DNA of 38,352 nt from Rhodoplanes roseus (GCF_003258865.1 NZ_NPEX01000027.1:1-38352), one strand, 5' to 3'. Positions 1-8,407 are shown, numbered from the stretch's first letter. The notes: generated by a model not told the origin, from the letters alone. Translations and numbers: made by a program.

Positions 1-239
1 CGCACCAGCTTCCCCTGCCCGTGCGGCGGAACCTGGAAATGCAGCCCACGCACCGTCCCGCGCCGCGCCGAGTAGGATTGGTTGTCCTGCACGAACGACA
101 CATCGACCCCCTCCCCGGCCAGCCGACCCGCGTTGTACGTCTCGCAGAACCAACCCCGCGAATCCGAAAACCGACGCGGAATAAACAAACAAGGAACAGA
201 CGAGGAGGACAAACGAGGCTCACTCCCGATCGATTGCAT
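1..239 (-). CDS. rfbC: dTDP-4-dehydrorhamnose 3,5-epimerase, N-terminal part (runs off left edge)
   Basis: Translating the minus strand from the ATG at 239 gives 79 uninterrupted codons that read as the N-terminus of the RmlC/RfbC family. Visible hallmarks are DSRGWFCETYN near residue 26, FVQDNQSYS near 52 and GTVRGLHFQVPPHGQGKLVR at the cut edge; family members carry the matching DxRGxFxE, FVQDNxSxS and RGLHxQxPPxxQxKLV motifs. The family converts dTDP-4-keto-6-deoxyglucose to dTDP-4-keto-rhamnose in the cytoplasm, the third step to dTDP-L-rhamnose. An in-frame ATG at 245 is an alternative start, with a GAAGGCGG stretch ahead of it. The rest of the gene, and perhaps other rml genes, should lie to the left. 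The family assignment is firm; whether rhamnose goes into the polysaccharide of this island is inference. Confidence 0.85.
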   Translation of the reverse strand, partial: MQSIGSEPRLSSSSVPCLFIPRRFSDSRGWFCETYNAGRLAGEGVDVSFVQDNQSYSARRGTVRGLHFQVPPHGQGKLV

Positions 240-266
240 GACCATGCGGCCGCCGCCTTCATCAAG

Positions 267-295
267 TGTTATGCACCTTGCTTATGGTATGTCAA
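267..295 (-). promoter_or_regulatory. Candidate sigma-70-type promoter of rfbC
   Basis: On the minus strand a perfect TTGACA (290-295) is followed after 17 bases by ATAACA (267-272), about 20 bases ahead of the rfbC start codon. The same TTGAC(A/G)-N17-ATAACA arrangement occurs ahead of the RTX gene. Seen by eye only. Confidence 0.45.
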
Positions 296-342
296 TGTGA
301 CGTTAGATGCATCGCAAAAACGTCCGAATGAGGCGGCAGGTG

Positions 343-1677
343 ATGAGACGCGGCCGTTCCGAGATCCCGACCGACGACACGATCGTCAATACGACACCAT
401 GGCATCCGATGATCGACACTCCGCGCCTCCCCGTCGACCCGCTTCGATCGCGCATGTCTCGCGCGACGGCTTCGCTTTCCTCCAGCCGCCCCGCTTGCGG
501 CGCCTGGGGCATTCGCAACCCTGCCGGTCCGGGGCCGGCTTCTTGCCGGATCGCCGCTGCGTTGCTGTCGGTCTTGACAGCCTTCGTGCCGGTCACCGCC
601 CGCGCCGGCGCGGAGCCGCACCTGGCGCCGGCTGGCGCCCCCGAGGTGCTCTACAGTTGGCAGACGCAACGCTGCGAGGACGAGTTCATCCCGGACTCCC
701 CTGCCCGCGCCTTTCGACGCGCCGACGGGGAAATGGTTCTGATCGCCACGCACCGGACCAACTGGTCGCTCGTCGGGCCGGACTTTCACAACCTCCGCGT
801 ATCCTGCCGCGTGATGATGCGCAGCACGGACTATCCGTTCGGGACGGGGCGGCTCTGGATTCAGGCGACCTACACGTTCGACGGCACCAAGATCGCCGCC
901 CTGGTGAGTCAGGACCTCAGTGCCGATTTCAAGCGCGCCGGATGCGACCCGCGAGGCGAACCAGGCCGCTGCTGGGTCAATCAAATTCTGTCCGCCTCGT
1001 CGGACGACATGGGCGCCCATTTCAGTCTCGCGCCTCCCGACCGCCGGACCGTCGCGACGCTCGGCGACGCGTATCCGCCGACCGCGAAAGGCCGCTACGG
1101 CGTCTTCACCACCTCGAACATCGTCCATCGCGACGACGGCTACTACATGATCGCGGCGACGCAGGCCTGGGGTGTGCAAGAAACCGGAAACTGCCTGTTC
1201 AGAACGTCCGATCCGATGGACCCCGGCCTCTGGCGTGCCTGGGACGGAGAGCGCTTCTCGATCGACATGCGCTCTCCGAGCACTCCGACGCCGTGCCCCC
1301 GCATCAAGGGACTGACCAGCGAGGTGCGGTCGATCACCTACTCGCCGCGGCACGACAGATGGATCGCCGTGTTCGCCGGCCGTCATCTGCTGCCCGGAGA
1401 CGAAAAGCCGGTGCCCGGGTTCTATTATGCCACGTCGACCGACCTGCTGAACTGGAGCAGGCCCGCCCGCATCACAGCGGCGCCTACGAAGCCGCGTGAG
1501 GAGCGTCTGGATCAGGTCTGGGGATACCCGTCGCTCCTGGATCCGCAGAGCAAGACGCGAAACTTCGAGACGGTCGACGGCGAGGCGCCGGTTCTCCTGT
1601 TCACGATCGCGCACCTCGACAACGGGCGCGGTACCATGAATCGCGACATCTGGTACATGCCGCTGAAGCTCGACTGA
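343..1677 (+). CDS. Exported protein with GH43/GH117-like beta-propeller features
   Basis: A hydrophobic stretch followed by TARAGAE looks like a signal or anchor segment, so the product is probably exported. The rest is rich in blade-like strands typical of five-bladed propeller hydrolases: IPDSPARAF near the start of the mature part, TSNIVHRDDGYYM, CLFRTSDPMDPGLWRAWDG and FYYATSTDLLNWS. This resembles GH43/GH117-type or related uncharacterised propellers; I cannot assign a substrate. The ATG at 343 has AGGCGG six bases upstream, but leaves about 70 residues before the hydrophobic core; ATG 454 is an alternative that would shorten this. It is divergent from rfbC and its stop codon abuts the stop of the GT61 gene on the other strand. 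A role in trimming or binding the polysaccharide is inference. Confidence 0.65.
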   Translation: MRRGRSEIPTDDTIVNTTPWHPMIDTPRLPVDPLRSRMSRATASLSSSRPACGAWGIRNPAGPGPASCRIAAALLSVLTAFVPVTARAGAEPHLAPAGAPEVLYSWQTQRCEDEFIPDSPARAFRRADGEMVLIATHRTNWSLVGPDFHNLRVSCRVMMRSTDYPFGTGRLWIQATYTFDGTKIAALVSQDLSADFKRAGCDPRGEPGRCWVNQILSASSDDMGAHFSLAPPDRRTVATLGDAYPPTAKGRYGVFTTSNIVHRDDGYYMIAATQAWGVQETGNCLFRTSDPMDPGLWRAWDGERFSIDMRSPSTPTPCPRIKGLTSEVRSITYSPRHDRWIAVFAGRHLLPGDEKPVPGFYYATSTDLLNWSRPARITAAPTKPREERLDQVWGYPSLLDPQSKTRNFETVDGEAPVLLFTIAHLDNGRGTMNRDIWYMPLKLD

Positions 1678-2787
1678 TCAGGGCGGAGCCCCGACGACGT
1701 ACTTCGCCTTGTTTTCCGCCTGGAGGCGCGCCAGCTCGGCGTCGACCTCGTCGGCGCGCGGCCGGCCCCACCGGTCGCCCTTGATGAAACCACCGGCGAC
1801 GAGCTGGGCCCGAAGGTCGTCGAAATCGATGTTCGCTTTGGTGCGGGTCATCGCACCAAACGGGATATCCGGGACCCAAAGCTCCCGGATGGACGACTTG
1901 CCAGAAATGCCGGTGGCGCCGAACGACTTCAATTGCCAGTCGAACGTGGTCGGCATCTTCCGTCGCCAGATTGCAAAGGCTCTCTGCTCAGGACGGGCGA
2001 CCAGCGCGTAGAGGTGGATCGCCGACCCTTCCGCGAACACCAGCTTGTCGGCGGCGTTGTAGGCTTCGATCTGTGTCCTGATCGAGGCCTTCTGCGGATG
2101 CAGGACTTCGTAGCCCTCTTCCTGGAGATTTTGCTCGATGAGTTTCTCGAGCAAAACGCCCCCTTCGTGCGGCTTGAGTTCCGAACGCGACACGTAGAGC
2201 TTCTTGGCTCGATCGGCCGTCACCCGGCGGAGCGGCTCGCACATCGCCCGGATGGCGGGATCACCGTAGATGAATCCGTTCGTGTGGACGATCTGTGCCG
2301 GAACCGCGAGCACCTCGAACTGCGACACTTCCGGAATCAGCACCAGCTCCCGGCTCGGATCGATCAGTCCGATCAGGTCCCTGACCCAACTCGGCGCATC
2401 CTTTCCCCTGACCCGAGGGTAGAAGACGATGCTCCTGAACGAACCGCCGAGATATTGGAGGGCCCACAACCGGGAGAGACTCTCGGCGAGAAAGTGCCCG
2501 AAATGCGTGTTCTGCACCATCCCACCGAAGACGTGATGCCCCGGAACATGCTGCACGTCCGCATCGACCACGGCTTTCGTGACGTTCTTGTACGACCCTT
2601 TGATCTGAACGCCGGCCTGGCACACGGCGCCGGTCTCGTAGAGCACGCCGCCGTCGAACTCCCCTGGCTTTCCGGCGGACGCCGCATTCAAGAAGGTCAG
2701 CGGAGTCACGTAGGCCTTGTGAACGAGCTCTATGGTTCGCGAACGATGCTGCATGGCGTTACTCGACACCTCCACGGCAGCCCGCAT
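1678..2787 (-). CDS. GT61 (DUF563) family glycosyltransferase
   Basis: The protein (about 369 residues) has the layout of GT61/DUF563 enzymes: a His-rich VQNTHFGHFLAESLSRLW segment, a KLYVSRSE strand, then EEGYEVLHPQKAS, QIEAYNAADKLVFAEGSA and AIHLYAL, which match the conserved C-terminal half of the family. GT61 members transfer pentoses or hexoses to glycans; the sugar here is unknown. The start at 2787 is chosen because GGAGG sits five bases upstream; ATG 2754 and a GTG at 2847 are alternatives. It is the last gene of a five-gene minus-strand operon and follows a pyruvyl transferase. Its stop TGA forms the palindrome TGATCA with the stop of the convergent gene, leaving no intergenic base. 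Confidence 0.8.
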   Translation of the reverse strand: MRAAVEVSSNAMQHRSRTIELVHKAYVTPLTFLNAASAGKPGEFDGGVLYETGAVCQAGVQIKGSYKNVTKAVVDADVQHVPGHHVFGGMVQNTHFGHFLAESLSRLWALQYLGGSFRSIVFYPRVRGKDAPSWVRDLIGLIDPSRELVLIPEVSQFEVLAVPAQIVHTNGFIYGDPAIRAMCEPLRRVTADRAKKLYVSRSELKPHEGGVLLEKLIEQNLQEEGYEVLHPQKASIRTQIEAYNAADKLVFAEGSAIHLYALVARPEQRAFAIWRRKMPTTFDWQLKSFGATGISGKSSIRELWVPDIPFGAMTRTKANIDFDDLRAQLVAGGFIKGDRWGRPRADEVDAELARLQAENKAKYVVGAPP

Positions 2788-2854
2788 CCCGGCCTCCGAG
2801 ACGAACGACCTGCCGCCTCCCCGTCCGGCCCCAGGCCTCCAGGCCACTCGCGGA

Positions 2855-3976
2855 TCAGAGGAAGCTGTTCAAATGCCTGGAGGGCTTGAGCCCGAGTTCC
2901 CGAAACAGCGAAACATACCGTCCGGCCACCTCGGAGCGCCGGCTCTCGAAGGCGACCGGGTCGAAGTTCGTCGCGTTGAACATCTGCTTCAAATCGTAGC
3001 GATGCTCGATGAACTTCGTCGTCTCCAGATGAGGAAGCCGGAGCGTCGACGCCAGTTCGCGCGTCCGGGTATCGTGAACGACACAAAGCGAGGGAATGCC
3101 CGACTGAAACGCGATCATCGTTCCGTGGATCCGGGTGTTGATCGAGCACGAGAAGCGCTTCAGGTAGACCTGCCACGACGGAACGCTGGTCGGAACGTGA
3201 CCGTACTGAAGCAGGTAGTCCGTCAGATCCTGGACGGACATGTTGAGGAAGCCGGCGACCTCGCCGAAATAGGCGGCGTCCTGCGGACCGAGGGTCTCGC
3301 GATACATCGCGGCGATCAGCTCGGGCGGACGCTGAACGATGTAGGACGAGCCGCGGTTCAACAGAGACAGCCGGACGAGCTCGCGCTCGACGCTGGCGAG
3401 ATTCCCCTTCCGGCATGCGGCATGGACCGCGACACTCGTCGGCACGAGCTCCTTCATCTTCGTGGCGACCGTCTTGCCCAGATTCCGGTCCGAATTCATC
3501 AGCACGGACGGACACCCGAGAATTTCGACATTGTCGGCGCCGAGAGCCCGGCAGACCTTGGCCGAATAGTCGCCCCGCACACCGACGAAAGGCGTGCGGG
3601 ACGACACCTCGACCAGGAACTCCTTCACGTTCTCGGAGACCGGAGGGATCACGTCGTCGCGTTCCGACTGGGCTCCGAGGCCGAAGATCGCGACCGGAAG
3701 ATCCAGCTCGCGGACGATCTCGGTGATCGGTGCCAGGTTGGAATGCGTTCCGATGAAGTTCGCGGCCGGAATGACGAAAGCCTTGAGCCCCTTGGGAAGC
3801 GACGTGCCGGCCGTCTTCCAGGGGATGAAGGTGACCTCCTCGTCGAACAGCCGACGGGCCGTGTACCAGAACGCGAGATTGCCGACGTTGCGGCCGGTCA
3901 CGCGCATGAGCCCCGCCGCGGTCTGAACGTCGGGGTTGGTGGCGGTCCCGTCGTTCGCAGCCAGAACGCCGATCAT
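2855..3976 (-). CDS. Polysaccharide pyruvyl transferase family protein (first paralog)
   Basis: About 373 residues. It matches the polysaccharide pyruvyl transferase family (PF04230, as in CsaB/ExoV/WcaK): an early GLMRVTGRNVGNLAFWYTAR segment, PVAIFGLGAQSE, VGVRGDYSAKV, the family signature ILGCPSVLMNSDRNLGK and the late SINTRIHGTMIAFQSGIPSL plus DTRTRELAS. These enzymes put a pyruvate ketal on a sugar of a nascent glycan using phosphoenolpyruvate. ATG 3976 is preferred to an upstream TTG at 3982 because CGGAGG lies nine bases ahead. It shares the GCPS-N-DRNL signature with the neighbouring paralog at 4068-5216, and the two are separated only by a 31-codon ORF. Some family members act on non-ketal substrates, so the exact reaction is uncertain. 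Confidence 0.82.
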   Translation of the reverse strand: MIGVLAANDGTATNPDVQTAAGLMRVTGRNVGNLAFWYTARRLFDEEVTFIPWKTAGTSLPKGLKAFVIPAANFIGTHSNLAPITEIVRELDLPVAIFGLGAQSERDDVIPPVSENVKEFLVEVSSRTPFVGVRGDYSAKVCRALGADNVEILGCPSVLMNSDRNLGKTVATKMKELVPTSVAVHAACRKGNLASVERELVRLSLLNRGSSYIVQRPPELIAAMYRETLGPQDAAYFGEVAGFLNMSVQDLTDYLLQYGHVPTSVPSWQVYLKRFSCSINTRIHGTMIAFQSGIPSLCVVHDTRTRELASTLRLPHLETTKFIEHRYDLKQMFNATNFDPVAFESRRSEVAGRYVSLFRELGLKPSRHLNSFL

Positions 3977-4068
3977 GCGCAAGCGCCTCCGACCGAGCCG
4001 CCGCCGATCGCCGTCGTCGGCCGCCGCTCGTCACATCGCATGTTGGAAAGCTGGTTCATCACGTCCAT
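3973..4068 (-). CDS. Candidate 31-residue ORF between the two pyruvyl transferases
   Basis: The ATG at 4068 overlaps the stop of the upstream pyruvyl transferase (TGATG), and its TGA overlaps the start of the downstream one (ATGA), so translation could pass through all three frames without a gap. The product would begin MDVMNQLSNMRCDERR and end in a Gly-rich tail. Third-position G+C is about 80 percent, like real genes here. No family is recognised. It could be a true small protein, a translational coupler, or a chance ORF; the downstream GGAGG site lies within it. Confidence 0.35.
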   Translation of the reverse strand: MDVMNQLSNMRCDERRPTTAIGGGSVGGACA

Positions 4069-5216
4069 CACATCCTGTTCGGGATCTTGCAGCGGTTCAG
4101 CAACCCTTTGAACCTGTCGTAGTTCGCGCCGAAGTTCTTCTTGAACGAATCGAACTGCGCGGGATCGAGCACAGCCTCGATCGGCTTCTCGAGAATCGTC
4201 TGGGCCGAGTAGGTCGGGATAGAGAACGTCTCTGCGAGCTCGCTCGACCGCGTGTCGTAGCTCACCACCACGCCGGGCACCCGGTTGGCGAGAGCGGGCA
4301 GCACGCCGTGCACCCTGTATCCGATGGCGAAGTCCTGCTTACGGATCATCGCGTCGTAGTCCTCGACGCGGTCGTTCAGAAAGAGATGCTCGCGGTACAA
4401 CTCCGTCAGCCGCGGCTCGTATTCCGGAGTGAACCAGGCATTCTTGCGAAGCGCCTCGGTCGCCCGGCCGATCGCCGCTTCGTCCTTGGCGAAGAAAGCC
4501 TTCTCCTCCGGCTCACCGTGAATCGTGATCGTGGTCTCGTACTGGCCGGCGACCCGCAGCAGCAAGTCCCGCTGCAGGGCCGTGAAGGACTTCGTGTCCT
4601 CGGCGTAATAGTGGCTCGTCTCCCGACGCAGGCTGAAGGCGATCCGCTTGGTGTCCGCCGGCGGCTTGAGTGCGAGCTTGAGGTTGCGATCGCGATTCCG
4701 GAACAGCGACGGACATCCGACGACCTCGACGTTCTTGACGCCGTTGTCGGCCAGGACCTCCGCCGAAAACGTTCCACGGACGCCGATCGCAGCGCTGCGC
4801 TCGGCGATCAGCGACCAGATTCGCCGGCTTTCGTCCGAAAGCTCGATCTTTCGCTTGGCCTCGGCCTGCGCGCCCACCCCGATGGCGTACACCGGGATCT
4901 TGAGCTGCTTCAGCACCCACTCGGCCTTTTCCCACCGCATGTACTCGTGGATGAAGTTCGATGCGCGGAGCACGACGTAGTCGAAAATCTGGTTGTACCG
5001 GGCGATGTCGGCTTCGGTCGGATTGGCGATCTTGAGGACGTCCAGATCGGCGAAATCGAGCAGCTTGAGGGTGGAGTCGTACACCATCATGTCGCCCGTG
5101 TTGAAATAGCTATTGATATAGTCCGAGCGGACCTGATCATAAATCATGATCTTGTCGTGCTCGTACCGTTTACCTGCCGGAATCATCACGAGAATGTTCG
5201 GCTTCCGCGCTTGCAT
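4068..5216 (-). CDS. Polysaccharide pyruvyl transferase family protein (second paralog)
   Basis: This 382-residue protein belongs to PF04230. Visible blocks are FNTGDMMVYDSTLKLL near residue 38, VYAIGVGAQAEAKRK, AIGVRGTFSAEVLADNG, the signature VVGCPSLFRNRDRNLKL, and the C-terminal FAIGYRVHGVLPALANRVPG with YDTRSSELAE. The RVHG histidine block and GCPS block are the most conserved parts of the family. It probably adds a pyruvate ketal or a related group to the repeat unit. GGGAG lies five bases upstream of the ATG. It sits between the GT4 gene (60-base gap) and the first paralog; the two differ enough to act on different residues, but this is inference. Confidence 0.82.
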   Translation of the reverse strand: MQARKPNILVMIPAGKRYEHDKIMIYDQVRSDYINSYFNTGDMMVYDSTLKLLDFADLDVLKIANPTEADIARYNQIFDYVVLRASNFIHEYMRWEKAEWVLKQLKIPVYAIGVGAQAEAKRKIELSDESRRIWSLIAERSAAIGVRGTFSAEVLADNGVKNVEVVGCPSLFRNRDRNLKLALKPPADTKRIAFSLRRETSHYYAEDTKSFTALQRDLLLRVAGQYETTITIHGEPEEKAFFAKDEAAIGRATEALRKNAWFTPEYEPRLTELYREHLFLNDRVEDYDAMIRKQDFAIGYRVHGVLPALANRVPGVVVSYDTRSSELAETFSIPTYSAQTILEKPIEAVLDPAQFDSFKKNFGANYDRFKGLLNRCKIPNRM

Positions 5217-5276
5217 CGTTACTCCCGTCTTGAACTTTGCGATATGCTACGATCGTAGTCGAAACGGCGCAGGGCC

Positions 5277-6512
5277 TCAACCGGCCCGCGCCAGCCCGAG
5301 ATATGCGACGGCATACTCGTCGTAGGATATCGGTTGCGTGATGTTGGATGCGAGCCGCTCCCACAGCCCTGTGGTGCCGACCGCCTCGGCCAGGGTGTCG
5401 GCGAGATCGACGGGGCTCCGCGCCTCGAAGTGAAGACCGGTCACGCCGTGCTGGACCTTCTCGGCCATACCACCGATCCCCGCGGCGATCACCGGGCGGC
5501 GACAGCAGAAGGCCTCCTGGATGACCATCGGCGAGTTTTCCCACCATATCGACGGGACCACCACCCAGCCGACGCGGCTCATCCGCTTGGGCAGCTCGTG
5601 GGGCTCGTAGGCACCGACCCAGCGGAGACATCCCTCGATGATCAGCGGTGCTCTCAGCTTCTCGATTAGTTCCTGATACTTCGGCTCCTGCTGCTCGAGA
5701 TTGGCACCGTGAATCTCCACCTGGAGGGTCCGTCGGATGTCGGGCCGCATCAGATGCATGGCCTGCAGCAGGATGTCGACGCCCTTGAACTCGGTGATCT
5801 GCCCGAAGAACCCGAAACGATGGCGCAGACTCTGGCTCTCCGACGACATCGCACGCGGCGCGAACTGCGGTTGCCCGTTCTCGATCACCACGATGTATTC
5901 CGGCGGGATCCCCCACGCGATGTAGCGTTGCCGCAGGAACTCGGACGGCGAGACGAACATGTCCGCCGCCTCGAAATGCTTTTGGATGTAGTGCTTGCGC
6001 AGCCAGAACGATTCGGCGTTCCGCTCAGGCATGCAGTTGCTGCACTCCTCCGGGCTTTCCTTGTGGCAAAGCCGGTTGCTGCGCGCCTTTACCATCTGGC
6101 CGCGATTGAGGCAGATCGCCATGTACTCGTGCAGGGTGAGGCAGATGAACGCGTCCGGCAGTTCGCGCCGGAGCTCGCGCAGCATCTCCAGCCCGATATG
6201 CGCGTAGTGATGGACGTAGATCACGTCCGGACGCTTCATCCTGAGAAAGCTGCGGAACGACTCGTAGATCCCGTTCGGATACGCGCTGCGCAGCAGGAAC
6301 CAGTCGTGCATGTCCTGGCGCCACAAATACTCGTTGGCACGCCGCATGGCGATCATGCCGTGCGAGACCGATGGGAGGTCGGTGCGCGCCAGGAAGTCGA
6401 CCCGTTCAACCGCCGGATTGTCCTTGAGAGAACGGTACAGATTGAATGCCGCGATCTCTGCGCCACCGACGCTGAAGTCGGGGTGCCCGTGGGCGATCAC
6501 CAAAACCTTCAT
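5277..6512 (-). CDS. GT4 family glycosyltransferase
   Basis: The 411-residue product starts MKVLVIAHGHPDFSVGGAE, the typical N-terminal Rossmann strand and GGAE loop of GT4 enzymes. The second half carries FGFFGQITEFKGVDILLQAM, then VVPSIWWENSPMVIQEAF and RRPVIAAGIGGMAE, which give the two-glutamate E-x7-E type nucleotide-sugar site. A Cys-rich insert with CHKESPEECSNCMPER lies near residue 150; similar Cys clusters occur in other GT4 proteins of this kind. It acts at the cytoplasmic face, adding one sugar to the lipid-linked unit; donor and acceptor cannot be read. Its ATG overlaps the stop of the upstream GT2 gene as ATGA, so the two are translationally coupled. Longer readings upstream of 6512 are out of frame with real coding and were discarded. 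Confidence 0.88.
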   Translation of the reverse strand: MKVLVIAHGHPDFSVGGAEIAAFNLYRSLKDNPAVERVDFLARTDLPSVSHGMIAMRRANEYLWRQDMHDWFLLRSAYPNGIYESFRSFLRMKRPDVIYVHHYAHIGLEMLRELRRELPDAFICLTLHEYMAICLNRGQMVKARSNRLCHKESPEECSNCMPERNAESFWLRKHYIQKHFEAADMFVSPSEFLRQRYIAWGIPPEYIVVIENGQPQFAPRAMSSESQSLRHRFGFFGQITEFKGVDILLQAMHLMRPDIRRTLQVEIHGANLEQQEPKYQELIEKLRAPLIIEGCLRWVGAYEPHELPKRMSRVGWVVVPSIWWENSPMVIQEAFCCRRPVIAAGIGGMAEKVQHGVTGLHFEARSPVDLADTLAEAVGTTGLWERLASNITQPISYDEYAVAYLGLARAG

Positions 6513-8377
6513 TGTGCCTTTCCGGACGCGAGGATCGCCGAGATGGCCGCCTTCCAGCGCTTCTCGTGACGCCAGGCGTTGTAGCGGACGACGAGATTGC
6601 GAAAGTTGTCCTGACCGATCGCGGCGAACGACTGCCGCTCGAGATGCACGAGGTGGACGTCCTCGACGCACACGATCGCGTAGCCGGCCTCGCGCACCTT
6701 GAGGCAGAGATCGGAATCCTCGAAATCGCCGACCAGGAATCCCTCGTCGAGCCCACCGATTCGGAGATAGTCGGCCCGGCGCATGAGAAGGCATGCGCCC
6801 GTGACGGCGACGCGAGGCGTCGCCGTGGCGCTCGGGGAGCCCGCTTCGAGCCCCATTCCCGGGTGCTTGTTCACGTGAGCGTTGAGATCCGGCTCCCATG
6901 CGAAGGCGATGCCGTCGTGCTGTATCGATCCGTTGGGATAGAACAGCCGCGCTCCGACCGCCCCGACGTCGGCGCGCGTTTCGAGCACGCCGAGCATCTT
7001 TCCCAACCATCCGGGCTCGATCGGAATCACGTCCGAATTCAGAAGCAGCAGATTCGGCGCGCGTGCGACCGCGATCCCCACATTGTTGGCGCCCGAATAG
7101 CCACGATTGTCATCGGCCGACACCAGCCGGAACGGCACGCGGTTCGCTTCGAACAGGCGCGGCGCCGTCCGCCGCACGTCGGAGAGAATGCGCGGATCGT
7201 CCACGACGTAGATCAGCTCGGCGCCGTCCCTGATCTCCTCGTCCTCGGAAAAGGCGAGGAGCTGATTGAGCATGAAGTCGAAGCGACCGAACAAAGGAAC
7301 CACGACCGAGCACGTCGGATCGGAGGGTGGCTGCCCGAAATTCGTGATCTCCATCGAGTCGCGCGGCCGCCCGGACAGCTTCGCCCGCACCAGCGACTCG
7401 ATAATGGCGCCGTCGTGCTGCTCGAGCCGTTCGAAGAAGCGGTCCGGCGGTGTCGGAAGCGCGAAGGCCCAACGGGCGAAGCTGACGGGCTCCTGCGGAG
7501 CGGAGTCCCAGCGGGCGACGGCGGCCGTGCAGGCCTCGTCGCCATCGACAGCGATCAGCCGAATCTCCTGACCCATATGAATCGGCTTGTGCCATGCGTG
7601 CATGAAGCCCGCATTGAACGTGTCGTTTCCGAACTCGTGACCGAAGGCGTCGACGATGTCCGGACGATGCCACCGGACGGCCTTGTCCATCCAGGCGAAG
7701 TTGCCGGCCGAATCCGCGAGCGCGAGACGAACGCCGGGACAGACAACCACCCAGCCGACCACGATGCCACCGTGGGCCGCGACACCCTTCGCCTGCTCGA
7801 TGAAGCCACGCGCCCGAGGACTGGAGATCGGAATGACCTGACTGGCGATTTCGGCGCACAGCCCGGGGCGATCCGCCGTCACCCGCAGGAGGAAGCCGAT
7901 GCGCGCCTTGTGCTCCGCCAGGAGGCGCTCCAGGCCGGGCGCGCCCGGCTCCGGCGAGGCGAGCAGGAAGCGTGTCCCGCACAACGTGAAGATCGCACCC
8001 GACGCGACCTCGATCACCACGAGCATGCCGCGAACATTGGCCCCGGGCGACGGATAGGCTGCTTCGAGATCGGGACGCCGGAAGAAGGTCACGGCGCCGA
8101 TGCCTGCTTTTGCGCCACGGTCGTGCTGCCGCAGCACCGTCTCCGCCTTGCCGCCCGCCACCCAGCCGGACAGGAACACCAAACCGTGGGCCTGGATAAC
8201 GTAATCGATGGCGAAGCCCCGGAACACTCCACCATCGCCTTCCAGTTTGGCAAACGGGAGCGTCTCGTTGCTCAGTTCGAAGGCATCCGGAGACGAGCCC
8301 GAAGACTCCTCCGTCGCCCGCACATCGTCGACCTCCCCGCCGGCCGACGAGACGGGCACCTTCTTCGCACGACTCAT
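6509..8377 (-). CDS. GT2 family glycosyltransferase with duplicated N-terminal beta module
   Basis: About 622 residues. The C-terminal third (about 355-596) is a GT-A GT2 domain: CSVVVPLFGRFD, IYVVDDPR (Asp pair near 392), LLLNSDVIP (the DxD-like site near 447), VAVTGACLLMRRAD and GDFEDSDLCLKVREAG. The first 300 residues hold no catalytic motif but contain two beta-rich segments with similar openings, VFLSGWVAGGK near 67 and GIVVGWVVVCP near 204. Such segments are common ahead of GT2 domains in alphaproteobacterial surface-glycan genes, and a related pair occurs in the protein at 22130-24490. An ATG at 8389 would add four residues; neither start has a clear ribosome binding site. It heads the minus-strand operon and likely adds a sugar to the repeat unit. 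Confidence 0.85.
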   Translation of the reverse strand: MSRAKKVPVSSAGGEVDDVRATEESSGSSPDAFELSNETLPFAKLEGDGGVFRGFAIDYVIQAHGLVFLSGWVAGGKAETVLRQHDRGAKAGIGAVTFFRRPDLEAAYPSPGANVRGMLVVIEVASGAIFTLCGTRFLLASPEPGAPGLERLLAEHKARIGFLLRVTADRPGLCAEIASQVIPISSPRARGFIEQAKGVAAHGGIVVGWVVVCPGVRLALADSAGNFAWMDKAVRWHRPDIVDAFGHEFGNDTFNAGFMHAWHKPIHMGQEIRLIAVDGDEACTAAVARWDSAPQEPVSFARWAFALPTPPDRFFERLEQHDGAIIESLVRAKLSGRPRDSMEITNFGQPPSDPTCSVVVPLFGRFDFMLNQLLAFSEDEEIRDGAELIYVVDDPRILSDVRRTAPRLFEANRVPFRLVSADDNRGYSGANNVGIAVARAPNLLLLNSDVIPIEPGWLGKMLGVLETRADVGAVGARLFYPNGSIQHDGIAFAWEPDLNAHVNKHPGMGLEAGSPSATATPRVAVTGACLLMRRADYLRIGGLDEGFLVGDFEDSDLCLKVREAGYAIVCVEDVHLVHLERQSFAAIGQDNFRNLVVRYNAWRHEKRWKAAISAILASGKAQ

Positions 8378-8407
8378 AGTTGCTACCATTCGGAAAGACT
8401 CAACATG

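Noticed and set aside
292-1614. Long open frame opposite the exported propeller gene (and another long plus-strand frame over 21-1499)
   Set aside because: The products are Arg/Pro-rich without family features, typical antisense shadows in high-GC DNA; the 343-1677 frame has clear propeller motifs.
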